This document shows, in pieces, positions 6,853-15,106 of a DNA stretch of 64,000 nucleotides (positions are counted from its first letter, which is position 1; each line of letters begins with the position of its first letter). Below the pieces are notes generated by a model. That model had not been told where the DNA came from. It was given only the letters and a program-made list of their open reading frames with translations, and ran no database searches. Position numbers and translations under genes: made by a program. The stretch spans positions 22,546 through 86,545 of the forward strand of contig JAQXBM010000057.1 in assembly GCA_029252405.1 (NCBI GenBank), written 5' to 3'. This DNA comes from Crocinitomicaceae bacterium. Its GTDB lineage: Bacteria; Bacteroidota; Bacteroidia; Flavobacteriales_D; Crocinitomicaceae.

Positions 6853-8924
6853 TGAGGTTACTCCTATTTTTCTTGGCTGTATCTCTATCAGGATTTTCCT
6901 TCTCACAGGAACAGGTGAAAAACGCCATCATTCAGCAGCGTGTTGAGTTTATTTCTGAGCAGTTGGAGAATGAACAAATCGATCTTACTGACGTTACAGA
7001 AGTGCTGGTTTTTAGGTTTGAACACCCTTTGAATTTGAATTCGGCGAAATGGGAAGATTTACAGGAATTGTTTTTGCTCTCAGACCTTCAAATCAATGAT
7101 TTGATCGTTCACCGCGATGCCTTCGGTAAGTTTATTTCCATTTATGAGCTTCAATCGTTGAAATATTGGAGCTTGAGCACAATCAATTTAGTGCTTCCTT
7201 TTGTGAGGGTCGATGATAAATTGGATCAACTCCATGTTAGTTTGAAAGAAGCATTTAAGGATGGAAAGTTCGAGATGTTCTTGAGGTACCAGAGAATCCG
7301 CGAAGACAAAAACGGATATGCCGATGTGTCGGATTCCATTCTGGAAAACTCCAATTCGTATTACTACGGTAATCCAGATCGTTATTACACTCGATTGAGA
7401 TTCAAGTACAGATCGAACTTAAGTATTGGCGTCACTGCCGAGAAAGATCCGGGAGAACAATTTTTCCAAGGAGCGCAAAAGAACGGATTCGATTTCTATT
7501 CAGCTCACGCATTTTACAAAGGAGGGAAGTACATAAAATCCGTTGCACTGGGTGATTACCAAATTCAAATTGGACAAGGATTGAACCTGTGGTCCGGTTT
7601 CGCTTTTAGCAAAACAGCGGATGCTACGAACGTCAAGCGATCAGCAAATACACTTCGCCCTTATACCTCTGTAGATGAAACGCGATTTTTACGTGGAGCA
7701 GCTGTCGATTTGGGAGTCGGTGATTTCTCATTGACACTTTTCGGTTCGAGTAAAGGCGTCGATGGTACCATTAACTCAGATACCCTTTTGAATGAAATTG
7801 AGTTTGCTTCGAGCATTAATCTCACTGGATTCCACAGGACGAATTCCGAGATTGAGCGAAAAGATGGACTTCGTGAAAACATTGGAGGTGCGAACTTTCG
7901 CTACAGTAAACGCAGTTTGCAATTAGGAGTTGCAGCTACTTACCAAGGCTATGATAGAGATTTTATCAGAGACACACTGCCTTACAACCGATATGATTTC
8001 CGAGGACGAAGCACAATGGGAATTAGCGCGGATTACAGCTGGGTTTTCAGAAATTTCAACTTCTTTGGAGAAACAGGGTACGCGTCGCACTCGAAGTCGT
8101 GGGCGAATGTTCACGGAGTACTGTTTTCATTGGACAGCCGGGTTGCGATGAGCATGGTCTATCGAAATTACCAGCGAGCGTACCACACTTTCTACAACGC
8201 TGGATTTGCTGAGGCGAGTAGAACTCAAAATGAAAAAGGGCTATACACAGGTTTAAAAGTCAATTTTACGCGTGCATTTTCGCTAAACGGATACGTGGAT
8301 GTTTTCAAATTTCCTTGGCTTCGATACCAAGTAGATGCTCCATCACAAGGACACGAATATTTGGTGCAGCCTTCTTACAAACCCAGTCGTGGATTTGAAG
8401 TCTATTTCCGATTCCGTGAGCAGGTCCGACCTAAGAACAGTCGAGATAGCGATGGAACAGTAACCAACATTGAAGATGTTCAACAGCGGAATTACCGCTT
8501 AAATTTGAGCTACGCAGTATCGGAAAGCGTACGATTGAAAAGTCGTGTTGAATATGTTAGTATCAACAGAAGAAGCAATGAGCCCGAAGGTGGATTCGTG
8601 GTTTCGCAAGACGTGATTTACAAACCGAAGTCAAGTCCATTTAGTTTTGCCTTGCGCTACGCCTTATTTGATACGGATAGCTACGACTCGAGGATTTATA
8701 CATACGAGAACAATGCTTTGTACGTTTTTTCTGCTCCAGCTTATTATTACCGAGGCAGCAGAGCATATGTGCTGATTCGTTACAAATTCCTTCGAAGATT
8801 TGATCTTTGGGCGCGCTACGCGACAAGTATTTTCTCTAATAGAGATTCAATTGGAACGGGAGCTGAAGGAATCATTGGCAACTCACGAAGTGATATTACC
8901 ATTCAGTTGCGGATGAAGTTGTAA
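6849..8924 (+). CDS. Outer-membrane protein with N-terminal ComEA-like helix-hairpin-helix segment
   Basis: This 691-aa protein has a signal peptide ending in SFSQ (about residue 20), then a helical segment. Next comes a ComEA-type helix-hairpin-helix-like unit (residues 61-104: LNLNSAKWEDLQELFLLS, later FGKFISIYELQSL). The remaining 580 residues look like a large beta-barrel, with repeated aromatic strands and a C-terminal RSDITIQLRMKL strand. Bacteroidota commonly carry such HhH-plus-barrel proteins next to a PorV-like barrel, but no function is established to my knowledge. A HhH module in the periplasm suggests DNA contact or structural reuse (inference). The gene is coupled to the upstream barrel gene and ends 7 bp before a convergent gene. 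Confidence 0.75.
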   Translation: MMRLLLFFLAVSLSGFSFSQEQVKNAIIQQRVEFISEQLENEQIDLTDVTEVLVFRFEHPLNLNSAKWEDLQELFLLSDLQINDLIVHRDAFGKFISIYELQSLKYWSLSTINLVLPFVRVDDKLDQLHVSLKEAFKDGKFEMFLRYQRIREDKNGYADVSDSILENSNSYYYGNPDRYYTRLRFKYRSNLSIGVTAEKDPGEQFFQGAQKNGFDFYSAHAFYKGGKYIKSVALGDYQIQIGQGLNLWSGFAFSKTADATNVKRSANTLRPYTSVDETRFLRGAAVDLGVGDFSLTLFGSSKGVDGTINSDTLLNEIEFASSINLTGFHRTNSEIERKDGLRENIGGANFRYSKRSLQLGVAATYQGYDRDFIRDTLPYNRYDFRGRSTMGISADYSWVFRNFNFFGETGYASHSKSWANVHGVLFSLDSRVAMSMVYRNYQRAYHTFYNAGFAEASRTQNEKGLYTGLKVNFTRAFSLNGYVDVFKFPWLRYQVDAPSQGHEYLVQPSYKPSRGFEVYFRFREQVRPKNSRDSDGTVTNIEDVQQRNYRLNLSYAVSESVRLKSRVEYVSINRRSNEPEGGFVVSQDVIYKPKSSPFSFALRYALFDTDSYDSRIYTYENNALYVFSAPAYYYRGSRAYVLIRYKFLRRFDLWARYATSIFSNRDSIGTGAEGIIGNSRSDITIQLRMKL

Positions 8925-8931
8925 GAAGAGA

Positions 8932-10614
8932 TCAGCCTGTTATCATCTTAGCAGCAGAAAGCAAGGTCAAGACCTTTGGATAATCCATCGGATCGCCGCT
9001 GTTAGCCATGTTTTCTACGTACTTCTTTAAGCTTGGGATAGAATCCAAGCCTTTCATGTTTTCTTTGATGTAATCTTGATAAAACGCGCTGAGTTCCTTA
9101 TTCGTAGAAAACCAGTAGGGAAGAGGATTCATGTGATTCTTGGTCGTCAAACCCTGTTTTTTGCTGAGGCTCGTTTTGTGAACTGTTTTCTGCATGGCTA
9201 AATTCCAAAACTCCTTTCTAGAGTAATTCGCCCCTTTAAACTTGATGTTTCCTTTGGCGTTTACCGGAACTTTCGTCGATTCCCAAACATACGAAGCGGC
9301 TTTTGGATATTTTTTATTGATCCATTTTTTGTAAAGTCGATGACGCTCTCTTTGTTCCGTAGGAATGGACAAACAGAACTCCCAGAAGTCCAAATCAACA
9401 AACGGAGAGAGCGATTCTGATTTCGTTTGTGTCGGTAAGGCACCATTGTTACCAGCGATCATACATCGATTGTAGTGCTTGTAGATCTCCTGATCTTGAT
9501 AATCGATTTTGAGGTCGTATTCCTGACATTTCGGGCAGTTCGTAACGGCATTGAGCGTAATTGGATCGTTGAGGTATTTCTCCCCACCGAAGGTTCCAAC
9601 GTTTGAGTTTCCGCATAATCCTGAATGAAGAAGTCCAAAGCTCGTAAAGTCCAAATGATCCAAAAGACTAGTTCCATGGGCAACGCCAAAATAGTTGATG
9701 TTCCCTCCAGTCAATTGCGTTGCGCGATCAACATTCTTCAAAAAGACTCCGTTGTCCAATGATTTGAAAATCCATTCGTGCTTTAAATCTGAAGCGATCT
9801 CTTTGGCAATCGTTTCGTCCAAATAATCCGTTTGAGAAAAGGTGATGTTCAACTGATCCGTATATCCCATATCATGAGCTACACAGCAGACCATGCGCGT
9901 ATCGAGCCCTCCGCTGAGTGCCACCAAATGACGGTACCCATATTCTTTGTCCTTTTCAAAAATGTCGCGAATGGCTTTTCGAAAACGACTGTCAATTCCT
10001 TCAATCGCTTCATCATCGGAAATTTCCGTTGGTTCTTTCTTAAGGCGATAAAAAAGCTTCACTCCCTCGGACTCTTTCGAATAAGTGAAGTAATATCCTG
10101 GGACCAAACGATGCACTTCCTCTACGATCGTCATGTCCTCGATTGTGTAACCGTAGTTCAACACGAAATAAGCAGCCTGCTCGTTTAGGGTCGGCTTCAA
10201 GGATGCGTGATTTCTGAGATACTCGGTCATGTCGTAACAATTCGAGCTAATCACAAGAGTTGTCTCGTTGCTGGCATGGAACAGCTGTTTGGAACCCACA
10301 TGATCAGCGTATGCCACTATTTCACCACTCGTTTTATCTACAGCTATTCCCCAATAGCTGCCCTTCATCTTGGTAAAGAAGGTTTCTTTATTTTTCGTGT
10401 ATTCGTCGAGGAGAAATTCTTGCCAATCAGACGTGCTTGCACTGCTCAGCAATTCCTTTTTGTTCAGGACAACACCATCTAAAATGAAGAGTAATTCTTC
10501 TGTGTCAACCAATACCTTGTCGTTTTCAAATTTGTCCGTTGTCGAATAACTGAACGATACGATTTGATGCTGTTGCTTGTCAAATTCTAAAAGGAAGTGG
10601 CTTTTTTTGCTCAT
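8932..10614 (-). CDS. Asparagine-synthetase-like ATP-pyrophosphatase protein with degenerate glutaminase domain
   Basis: I choose the ATG at 10614 (560 aa, MSKKSHFLLEF); an in-frame TTG at 10653 gives a 13-residue polar extension. The layout follows AsnB: an N-terminal Ntn-type domain (about 1-175, with FILDGVVLNKKEL and an ADHVGSKQLFH segment like RDRFGIKPLYY), then an ATP-binding synthetase domain with the P-loop SGGLDT (234-239). The N-terminal catalytic Cys2 of class II glutaminases is missing, and there is no MCGI start. The domain therefore should not hydrolyse glutamine, as in beta-lactam synthetases. A CPKC pair sits in the synthetase domain (about 375-400). It is downstream of dnaX on the same strand, 45 bp away. 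The substrate is unknown. Confidence 0.82.
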   Translation of the reverse strand: MSKKSHFLLEFDKQQHQIVSFSYSTTDKFENDKVLVDTEELLFILDGVVLNKKELLSSASTSDWQEFLLDEYTKNKETFFTKMKGSYWGIAVDKTSGEIVAYADHVGSKQLFHASNETTLVISSNCYDMTEYLRNHASLKPTLNEQAAYFVLNYGYTIEDMTIVEEVHRLVPGYYFTYSKESEGVKLFYRLKKEPTEISDDEAIEGIDSRFRKAIRDIFEKDKEYGYRHLVALSGGLDTRMVCCVAHDMGYTDQLNITFSQTDYLDETIAKEIASDLKHEWIFKSLDNGVFLKNVDRATQLTGGNINYFGVAHGTSLLDHLDFTSFGLLHSGLCGNSNVGTFGGEKYLNDPITLNAVTNCPKCQEYDLKIDYQDQEIYKHYNRCMIAGNNGALPTQTKSESLSPFVDLDFWEFCLSIPTEQRERHRLYKKWINKKYPKAASYVWESTKVPVNAKGNIKFKGANYSRKEFWNLAMQKTVHKTSLSKKQGLTTKNHMNPLPYWFSTNKELSAFYQDYIKENMKGLDSIPSLKKYVENMANSGDPMDYPKVLTLLSAAKMITG

Positions 10615-10659
10615 TGCGAATGGACTTTCTCTTTGTTCCGATTTCGATTTCAAATCAAC

Positions 10660-12392
10660 TTAAAACTCAATATCTAGATTGAAGGTTTTCTTCAAGGTAT
10701 GCAAATTCGGGTTTTTACGTGCCAAGGCTGCAAATTTATCTTTCCCCGTTTGGAATTTCACTTCCTCATCTGGGTTTTTGGTGATTTCCAATTCCACCTT
10801 GATGTTGTAATTGCGTAGCTCTTTTCTGAGATATCCCAATAATTCTGAAACCCGCAAACGAATCGTATCAATCTGAACTTGATTGTCCACTTCAAGAATA
10901 AATAAATCGTCTTTTCTAGGGAGCGGATCGCGTTTGATCAAGGCATTGTAGTACGTTTTATCGCCTTTTTCCTTGAGCATATGTGCAAACCGTCGCCACG
11001 CCATTTTGAAGTCATCGATGTGATAATCATTCATTGGCATGTTGCTGAAATCCAATGGAGCGCCATCTTCACCTTCATCTTTTGGAGCCATCATTTTGTT
11101 GATGGACAAGCTTGAAGTATACTTTGAATTTCCACTTGGAGCCGATAAAACCTTCGGTTCTGGGCGATCGAATACCTTTTTGATTGGCTTTTTCGCAGCG
11201 GGTTTGGCCACTTTCGTTTGACTCGCCTTGTCTCTTAAATCCTGATTTGGGAACGGAATTATCTTAACTGGGTCCGTTAGGAGTTTTTTTTTTGAAGCTC
11301 CTGATTGATGGAACACAATTGCATAAGCGCCATTTCGACGAGCAAGCGCTGATTCTTGGCGGCCTTGTATTCGACATCAGCCTTACTTAAGACACCCAAT
11401 GCTCGTAACAAGTTAGGTGCATCAATTTCTTTCGATTGAGCAACGTATTTCTGTTGAATGGATTCGCTGACCTCTAACAAATTCGCCGTACGAACATCTT
11501 TACAAACTAATAAGTTACGGTAATGATTGGCCAATCCAACAATGAAATTATGACCGTCAAATCCTTTTTCGATAATGTCGTTCAGCATCAACAATGCCGC
11601 TGGAATATCTTCCTTTTGAGCACTCTCAACAATTCTGAAATAGTAATCGTAGTCAAGAATGTTGAGGTTATTGATGACGTCTTCGTAGGTGATTGAATTC
11701 CCTGAGAAAGTCACAATTTGATCAAAAATTGACAATGCGTCTCGCAACGCGCCATCGGCCTTTTGAGCAATGATGTGCAATGCATCACCCTCCGCAGCAA
11801 TTGTTTCGTTTTGAGCGATGCGCATTAAGTGATCGGCAATGTCTTTTACTTTGATTCGATTGAAATCAAAGATTTGACAACGCGATAAAATCGTTGGAAT
11901 GATTTTGTGCTTTTCCGTTGTCGCAAGGATGAAAATTGCGTGTTTCGGTGGCTCTTCCAAGGTTTTCAAGAACGCATTGAAAGCCGCAGTTGAGAGCATG
12001 TGAACCTCGTCAATGATGTACACTTTGTAATCTCCAAGTTGCGGTGCAATTCGAACCTGCTCAATCAAATTACGAATGTCTTCCACCGAGTTATTCGACG
12101 CAGCATCCAATTCGTAAACATTCAATGATGAACCCGTGTTGAACGATTCACATGAATCACATTCATCACACGCTTCCATTTTTTCTGTTCGATTGAAACA
12201 GTTGATCGTTTTTGCTAGAATACGCGCCGTCGAAGTTTTCCCCACACCGCGCGATCCACAGAACAAAAATGCCTGTGCCAAGTGATCACTTTTGATCGCA
12301 TTCTTCAATGTCGAAGTAATGGACTGTTGTCCAACAACGGTATCAAAAGTTTGGGGTCTATATTTTCGTGCGGAAACGACAAAATCGCTCAT
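10660..12392 (-). CDS. dnaX: DNA polymerase III subunit tau, produced by -1 frameshift in dnaX
   Basis: This is the clamp-loader ATPase of the replicative polymerase. The zero frame gives 371 residues (12392 to stop 11279-11277), and the -1 frame continues to 10660. Joining them at the A10 run (base 11286 read twice) gives 577 aa, a normal tau length. Visible motifs are RPQTFDTVVGQ, Walker A GSRGVGKTS (47-54), a zinc site with Cys65/75/78/81, Walker B VYIIDEVHML, and the sensor segment ATTEKHK. The -1 frame part has no ATG of its own. It holds a Lys/Pro-rich linker and a folded C-terminal domain (FKMAWRRFAHMLKEKG onward). A TATATTTG box ends 5 nt before the ATG. The alternative explanation is a single-base homopolymer error. 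Confidence 0.85.
11252..11302 (-). promoter_or_regulatory. Programmed frameshift (or slippage) site in dnaX
   Basis: On the minus strand the order is AGGAG (11302-11298), CTTC, ten A (11293-11284), then CTCC and the zero-frame stop TAA. The zero-frame codons CAA AAA AAA AAC contain A_AAA_AAA and A_AAA_AAC slippery heptamers. Four nucleotides past the second heptamer a 6-bp stem can form (AACGGA 3' side on plus 11252-11257 with TCCGTT 11273-11278; 15-nt loop). This is the same trio (upstream SD-like element, slippery A run, downstream stem) that drives -1 frameshifting in E. coli dnaX. RNA polymerase slippage, as in Thermus dnaX, is the alternative. Confidence 0.7.
11277..12392 (-). CDS. dnaX: DNA polymerase III subunit gamma-like product (zero-frame dnaX)
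   Basis: Ribosomes that do not shift at the A10 run read LQKKNS and stop at TAA (11279-11277), giving a 371-aa product. It contains the complete AAA+ ATPase, zinc-binding and lid domains plus domain III (collar), but not the C-terminal polymerase- and helicase-binding part. This matches the gamma product of E. coli dnaX in layout. It is listed separately because both products can be read directly from the sequence; their ratio cannot. Confidence 0.7.
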   Translation of the reverse strand: MSDFVVSARKYRPQTFDTVVGQQSITSTLKNAIKSDHLAQAFLFCGSRGVGKTSTARILAKTINCFNRTEKMEACDECDSCESFNTGSSLNVYELDAASNNSVEDIRNLIEQVRIAPQLGDYKVYIIDEVHMLSTAAFNAFLKTLEEPPKHAIFILATTEKHKIIPTILSRCQIFDFNRIKVKDIADHLMRIAQNETIAAEGDALHIIAQKADGALRDALSIFDQIVTFSGNSITYEDVINNLNILDYDYYFRIVESAQKEDIPAALLMLNDIIEKGFDGHNFIVGLANHYRNLLVCKDVRTANLLEVSESIQQKYVAQSKEIDAPNLLRALGVLSKADVEYKAAKNQRLLVEMALMQLCSINQELQKKNS

Positions 12393-12397
12393 GAGTA

Positions 12398-12405
12398 CAA
12401 ATATA
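12398..12405 (-). promoter_or_regulatory. -7 promoter box TATATTTG for dnaX
   Basis: Perfect TAnnTTTG match on the minus strand. Only 5 nt (TACTC) separate it from the dnaX ATG at 12392, so a leaderless or very short-leader mRNA is expected. Confidence 0.6.
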
Positions 12406-12461
12406 ATTGAATTTCAAGCCTAGTCAGCATGCTGTTGATAACTCTGTGATTTTATTGACAA

Positions 12462-13706
12462 TTACCTTCTAGGTGAGATCGTGACAACGGCACCATTTGA
12501 AGGAGTCCAAAGGTCAATTCCCGCAGGAATATCGAAACGTGAGTCTTCTGATAATTCAGCAACTTCAGCAACGTTTTCATATAGGATCGTTCGGACTTCT
12601 ATTTTCGCTTGATCGACAAAAATCCAGTTCACCTGATTAACTGCTTCAGCATTTCTGGTCCAACATTTCAAGTCATTCGCAGCTCTGAGTGGAGCTCCCC
12701 AACATCCTTCACCTGCGTATACAATCCCGGTGGAATCGTTTCGGATAAAGCCTTCTTCAGAGCCAAATCCCTCACTTTGAATAATTGGCCATGTCACTTT
12801 GCAGGTGTGGGAGTCATTCTCCAAGCACAAACGAACGTTCTTGTATTTCTCGAAAAGTGGAACGAAGTTTCGATACTCCGTATTCATTTCTTTTTTGTGC
12901 GCTACGTGTGCACGAATTGGTCGGTGATATTGCGGAATTTGCCAGTTGAAATGAGCGTGTGTTTTGAGCGAGTTTCTCAAGAACAACTTCTGACGTCCAA
13001 ATTTGTAAATCTCAGAATTGAGGGAGATGATATTCAGCAAAGTACCGCCAAATTGAACATCGTAATATATGCGCTTGTGCGGAACGTTGAACAAGTTGCG
13101 AATAGAGCGATTTGTCAATTCGTGGTTCCCACGCGTTACTACCAATGGAGTAATTCTTCCATCTTCAGCAATTGTGTGTTCCCAATCATCGAACCATTCA
13201 ACCCATTGTTTTGGTGTATCCAATCCGGTGAAATCGCCATTGAAAAGAACTGCATGAGGCTTCAATTTAGCGACCATTTTATTTCCTTTTCGCCGTGTTT
13301 CGGATAAATCGCGGGAATCTCCACCTGCAATAAATGAAAGTCGCTTCGTCGGAACATCGGGAACGGTAGAGAAATAGTAAATCGCTGAGTAGCCTTCCGA
13401 ATCTTTGATCGTGAAGTAATACTTCTGATTGGCTTTCAAATTGGTCAATCGCGCGAAATGTGTATTCATGGATTTTGCGCCATTCGACGTTTCAATTCCC
13501 ACCGAATCTGAGAAATTGTATTCATTCGGTTTAGTCGTATCAAAGTGCAGCGAAGGATTTTTACCGGATAGTTGATTCCAAGCAATCGTTGCCTCATACG
13601 AAGCATTCGTGTTAAACATTACACGCACGTAATTCACATTGCCCATCAAACTAGTTGAGGCAAAAACGATTAGGACGAAAAGGAACTTTCTCAGCATAAA
13701 AATCAT
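12462..13706 (-). CDS. Secreted metallophosphoesterase, purple acid phosphatase type
   Basis: This 414-aa protein has an N-terminal signal peptide (residues 4-22) and a fibronectin-like N-terminal domain (about 25-115), as in purple acid phosphatases. A calcineurin-like metallophosphoesterase domain follows. Metal-ligand motifs are GGDSRD (128-133), NGDFTG (156-161), GNHE (193-196), a histidine in QYHRPIRAH, and NDSHTCK in place of the usual GHxH. The dinuclear-metal site is therefore essentially complete, and the enzyme probably hydrolyses phosphate esters in the periplasm or outside. Two in-frame ATGs (13706 and 13697) are possible. A perfect TATCTTTG box (13722-13715) lies 8 or 17 nt upstream. 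Confidence 0.88.
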   Translation of the reverse strand: MIFMLRKFLFVLIVFASTSLMGNVNYVRVMFNTNASYEATIAWNQLSGKNPSLHFDTTKPNEYNFSDSVGIETSNGAKSMNTHFARLTNLKANQKYYFTIKDSEGYSAIYYFSTVPDVPTKRLSFIAGGDSRDLSETRRKGNKMVAKLKPHAVLFNGDFTGLDTPKQWVEWFDDWEHTIAEDGRITPLVVTRGNHELTNRSIRNLFNVPHKRIYYDVQFGGTLLNIISLNSEIYKFGRQKLFLRNSLKTHAHFNWQIPQYHRPIRAHVAHKKEMNTEYRNFVPLFEKYKNVRLCLENDSHTCKVTWPIIQSEGFGSEEGFIRNDSTGIVYAGEGCWGAPLRAANDLKCWTRNAEAVNQVNWIFVDQAKIEVRTILYENVAEVAELSEDSRFDIPAGIDLWTPSNGAVVTISPRR

Positions 13707-13714
13707 TTGAAGGT

Positions 13715-13722
13715 CAAAGATA
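13715..13722 (-). promoter_or_regulatory. -7 promoter box TATCTTTG for the metallophosphoesterase
   Basis: Perfect TAnnTTTG match on the minus strand, 8 nt before the first ATG (13706) and 17 nt before the second (13697). Confidence 0.55.
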
Positions 13723-13788
13723 ATTGATTCATCTTGCTTTCGCTCAATTCTATTTTTTTTCGTATTCTAATGTTCCAATAACTAACTT

Positions 13789-14067
13789 ATGAAGAAGTCC
13801 ATTTTCCTTTTTTTTATAATTTGTGGAGCATTAGTTTCTTGCTCGAACGATTCAAAAGAGTACGAACTTGCGGCAAAGGAGCTTTGTTCGTGTATGATTG
13901 AAGGTGAAGTTCAAACAGACGACGCTGCAGCTGAAAATATGAATTTGGGCCTTTGCCTGTTGGGTGCGGAAGTTGACCTCAAAGCTCCAGAAATGTCAGA
14001 TGAGATTGAAAAGCAATGTCCAGAATTTCAGGATGGATTTGAAGGATTTGTAAAAGAAATGAAGTAA
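13789..14067 (+). CDS. Small lipoprotein of unknown function (92 aa)
   Basis: The protein starts MKKSIFLFFIICGALVSC, with lipobox LVSC (Cys18). The short mature part is acidic and has four more cysteines (ELCSCMIEGE, LGLCLLG, EKQCPEF), which could form two disulfides in the periplasm. It has no recognised domain. It lies 5 bp upstream of the CHK-type kinase on the same strand, so the two are probably cotranscribed, although a lipoprotein and a cytoplasmic kinase have no evident functional link. Confidence 0.72.
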   Translation: MKKSIFLFFIICGALVSCSNDSKEYELAAKELCSCMIEGEVQTDDAAAENMNLGLCLLGAEVDLKAPEMSDEIEKQCPEFQDGFEGFVKEMK

Positions 14068-14072
14068 CAAGA

Positions 14073-15044
14073 ATGCTCAAAGAAAATCAACAGACAATTC
14101 TAGAAAAAACAGGAAGCTCTGCGATTAATAAGATCGAGACGATTCAGGAACTATGGAGTGGTTATGGATCAATTTTAAGAGTGTATTTATCGGGTGGCCA
14201 ATTCAATTCGGTGATCGTCAAAAACATTGTTCAGCCAGAATTGTCCAATCATCCGAGAGGCTGGGATACAGAAACCTCTAACGCGCGAAAAATCAAATCC
14301 TACGAAGTAGAAACGAACTGGTACAAAAACTACAACGATCAGTGTGACGCTGATTCCCGCATTCCGAAGTTCATTCATTTTTGGGAGAATGAAGGAGAGT
14401 ATTTTATTCTGTTGGAAGATTTGAATGATGCAGGATTCCCTTTGAGAAAATCGAATTTGAGCTTGGATGAAATCAACGGGTGTTTGAGCTGGTTGGCAAA
14501 TTTTCATGCCACTTTTTTGAACACTGATCCCGATGGTTTATGGGAGGTTGGAACTTATTGGCACTTGTCAACTCGACCTGATGAATATCAAAAAATGGAT
14601 ACAAACGATTTAAAAAAGGCAGCGTCAAAATTGGATCATGAATTGAACAATTGTAACTACCTCACGCTGGTTCATGGAGATGCGAAGGTGGCGAACTTTT
14701 GCTTCGGAGAGGCTTCTAATCAGGTCGCTGCAGTGGATTTTCAATATATTGGAGCGGGATGCGGAATGAAGGACGTAGCTTATTTTTTAGGCAGCGTTTT
14801 AAGTGAAGATGAATTAGCGTTATTGGAAGAGGAGTTGCTGTCAACATACTTTAAATATCTTCGAAACGCCGTTCATTCAAAAGAGGTGAAGGTTGATTTT
14901 TTCGATCTGGAGCAAGGATGGAGGAGATTGTATCCAATTGCTTGGGCCGATTTCACCCGCTTTTTAATGGGATGGATGCCGACACATCAGAAATTGAATC
15001 GATATAGCGATAAGATGGTGAAGATGGCTTTGGAGCTGATATAA
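14073..15044 (+). CDS. CHK/ecdysteroid-kinase-like phosphotransferase
   Basis: This 323-aa protein has the protein-kinase-like fold of the aminoglycoside/choline phosphotransferase superfamily, closest in motif to the CHK kinase-like (EcKinase) group. The Brenner-type catalytic motif reads LVHGDAKVANFCFG (about 195-208). The metal-binding motif reads VDFQYIGAGCGMKDVAYFLG (about 218-237), and the phrase GxGxxDVAYFL is characteristic of this group. FILLEDLNDAG (about 111-121) is the hinge region. The substrate is a small molecule that cannot be named. It has no signal peptide, so it is cytoplasmic. It ends upstream of a 41-bp repeat element and a convergent carotenoid gene. Confidence 0.8.
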   Translation: MLKENQQTILEKTGSSAINKIETIQELWSGYGSILRVYLSGGQFNSVIVKNIVQPELSNHPRGWDTETSNARKIKSYEVETNWYKNYNDQCDADSRIPKFIHFWENEGEYFILLEDLNDAGFPLRKSNLSLDEINGCLSWLANFHATFLNTDPDGLWEVGTYWHLSTRPDEYQKMDTNDLKKAASKLDHELNNCNYLTLVHGDAKVANFCFGEASNQVAAVDFQYIGAGCGMKDVAYFLGSVLSEDELALLEEELLSTYFKYLRNAVHSKEVKVDFFDLEQGWRRLYPIAWADFTRFLMGWMPTHQKLNRYSDKMVKMALELI

Positions 15045-15063
15045 CTGAATATTGAAATATTTC

Positions 15064-15104
15064 TAAATTGCAATAAATCTATTTCGCAATATGACGATAT
15101 AGAT
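15064..15104. repeat. 41-bp dispersed dyad element, copy 1
   Basis: This element is identical at 40 of 41 positions to 42088-42128. Its right part holds a 10-bp imperfect dyad: ATCTATTTCG (15077-15086) against CGATATAGAT (15095-15104), one mismatch, 8-nt loop. It sits in the 62-bp gap between two convergent genes, ending 2 bp before the stop of the carotenoid gene. It could be a mobile-type repeat, a terminator or a protein-binding site. Confidence 0.75.
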
Positions 15105-15106
15105 AT

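Noticed and set aside
9832..10188. 118-codon plus-strand frame opposite the asparagine-synthetase-like gene
   Set aside because: Composition is typical of antisense shadows, with no start context or family match.
10660..11316. Separate 218-aa protein next to dnaX
   Set aside because: Its only start is a GTG inside dnaX, and it has the DnaX C-terminal domain in the -1 frame; best explained as the tau extension.
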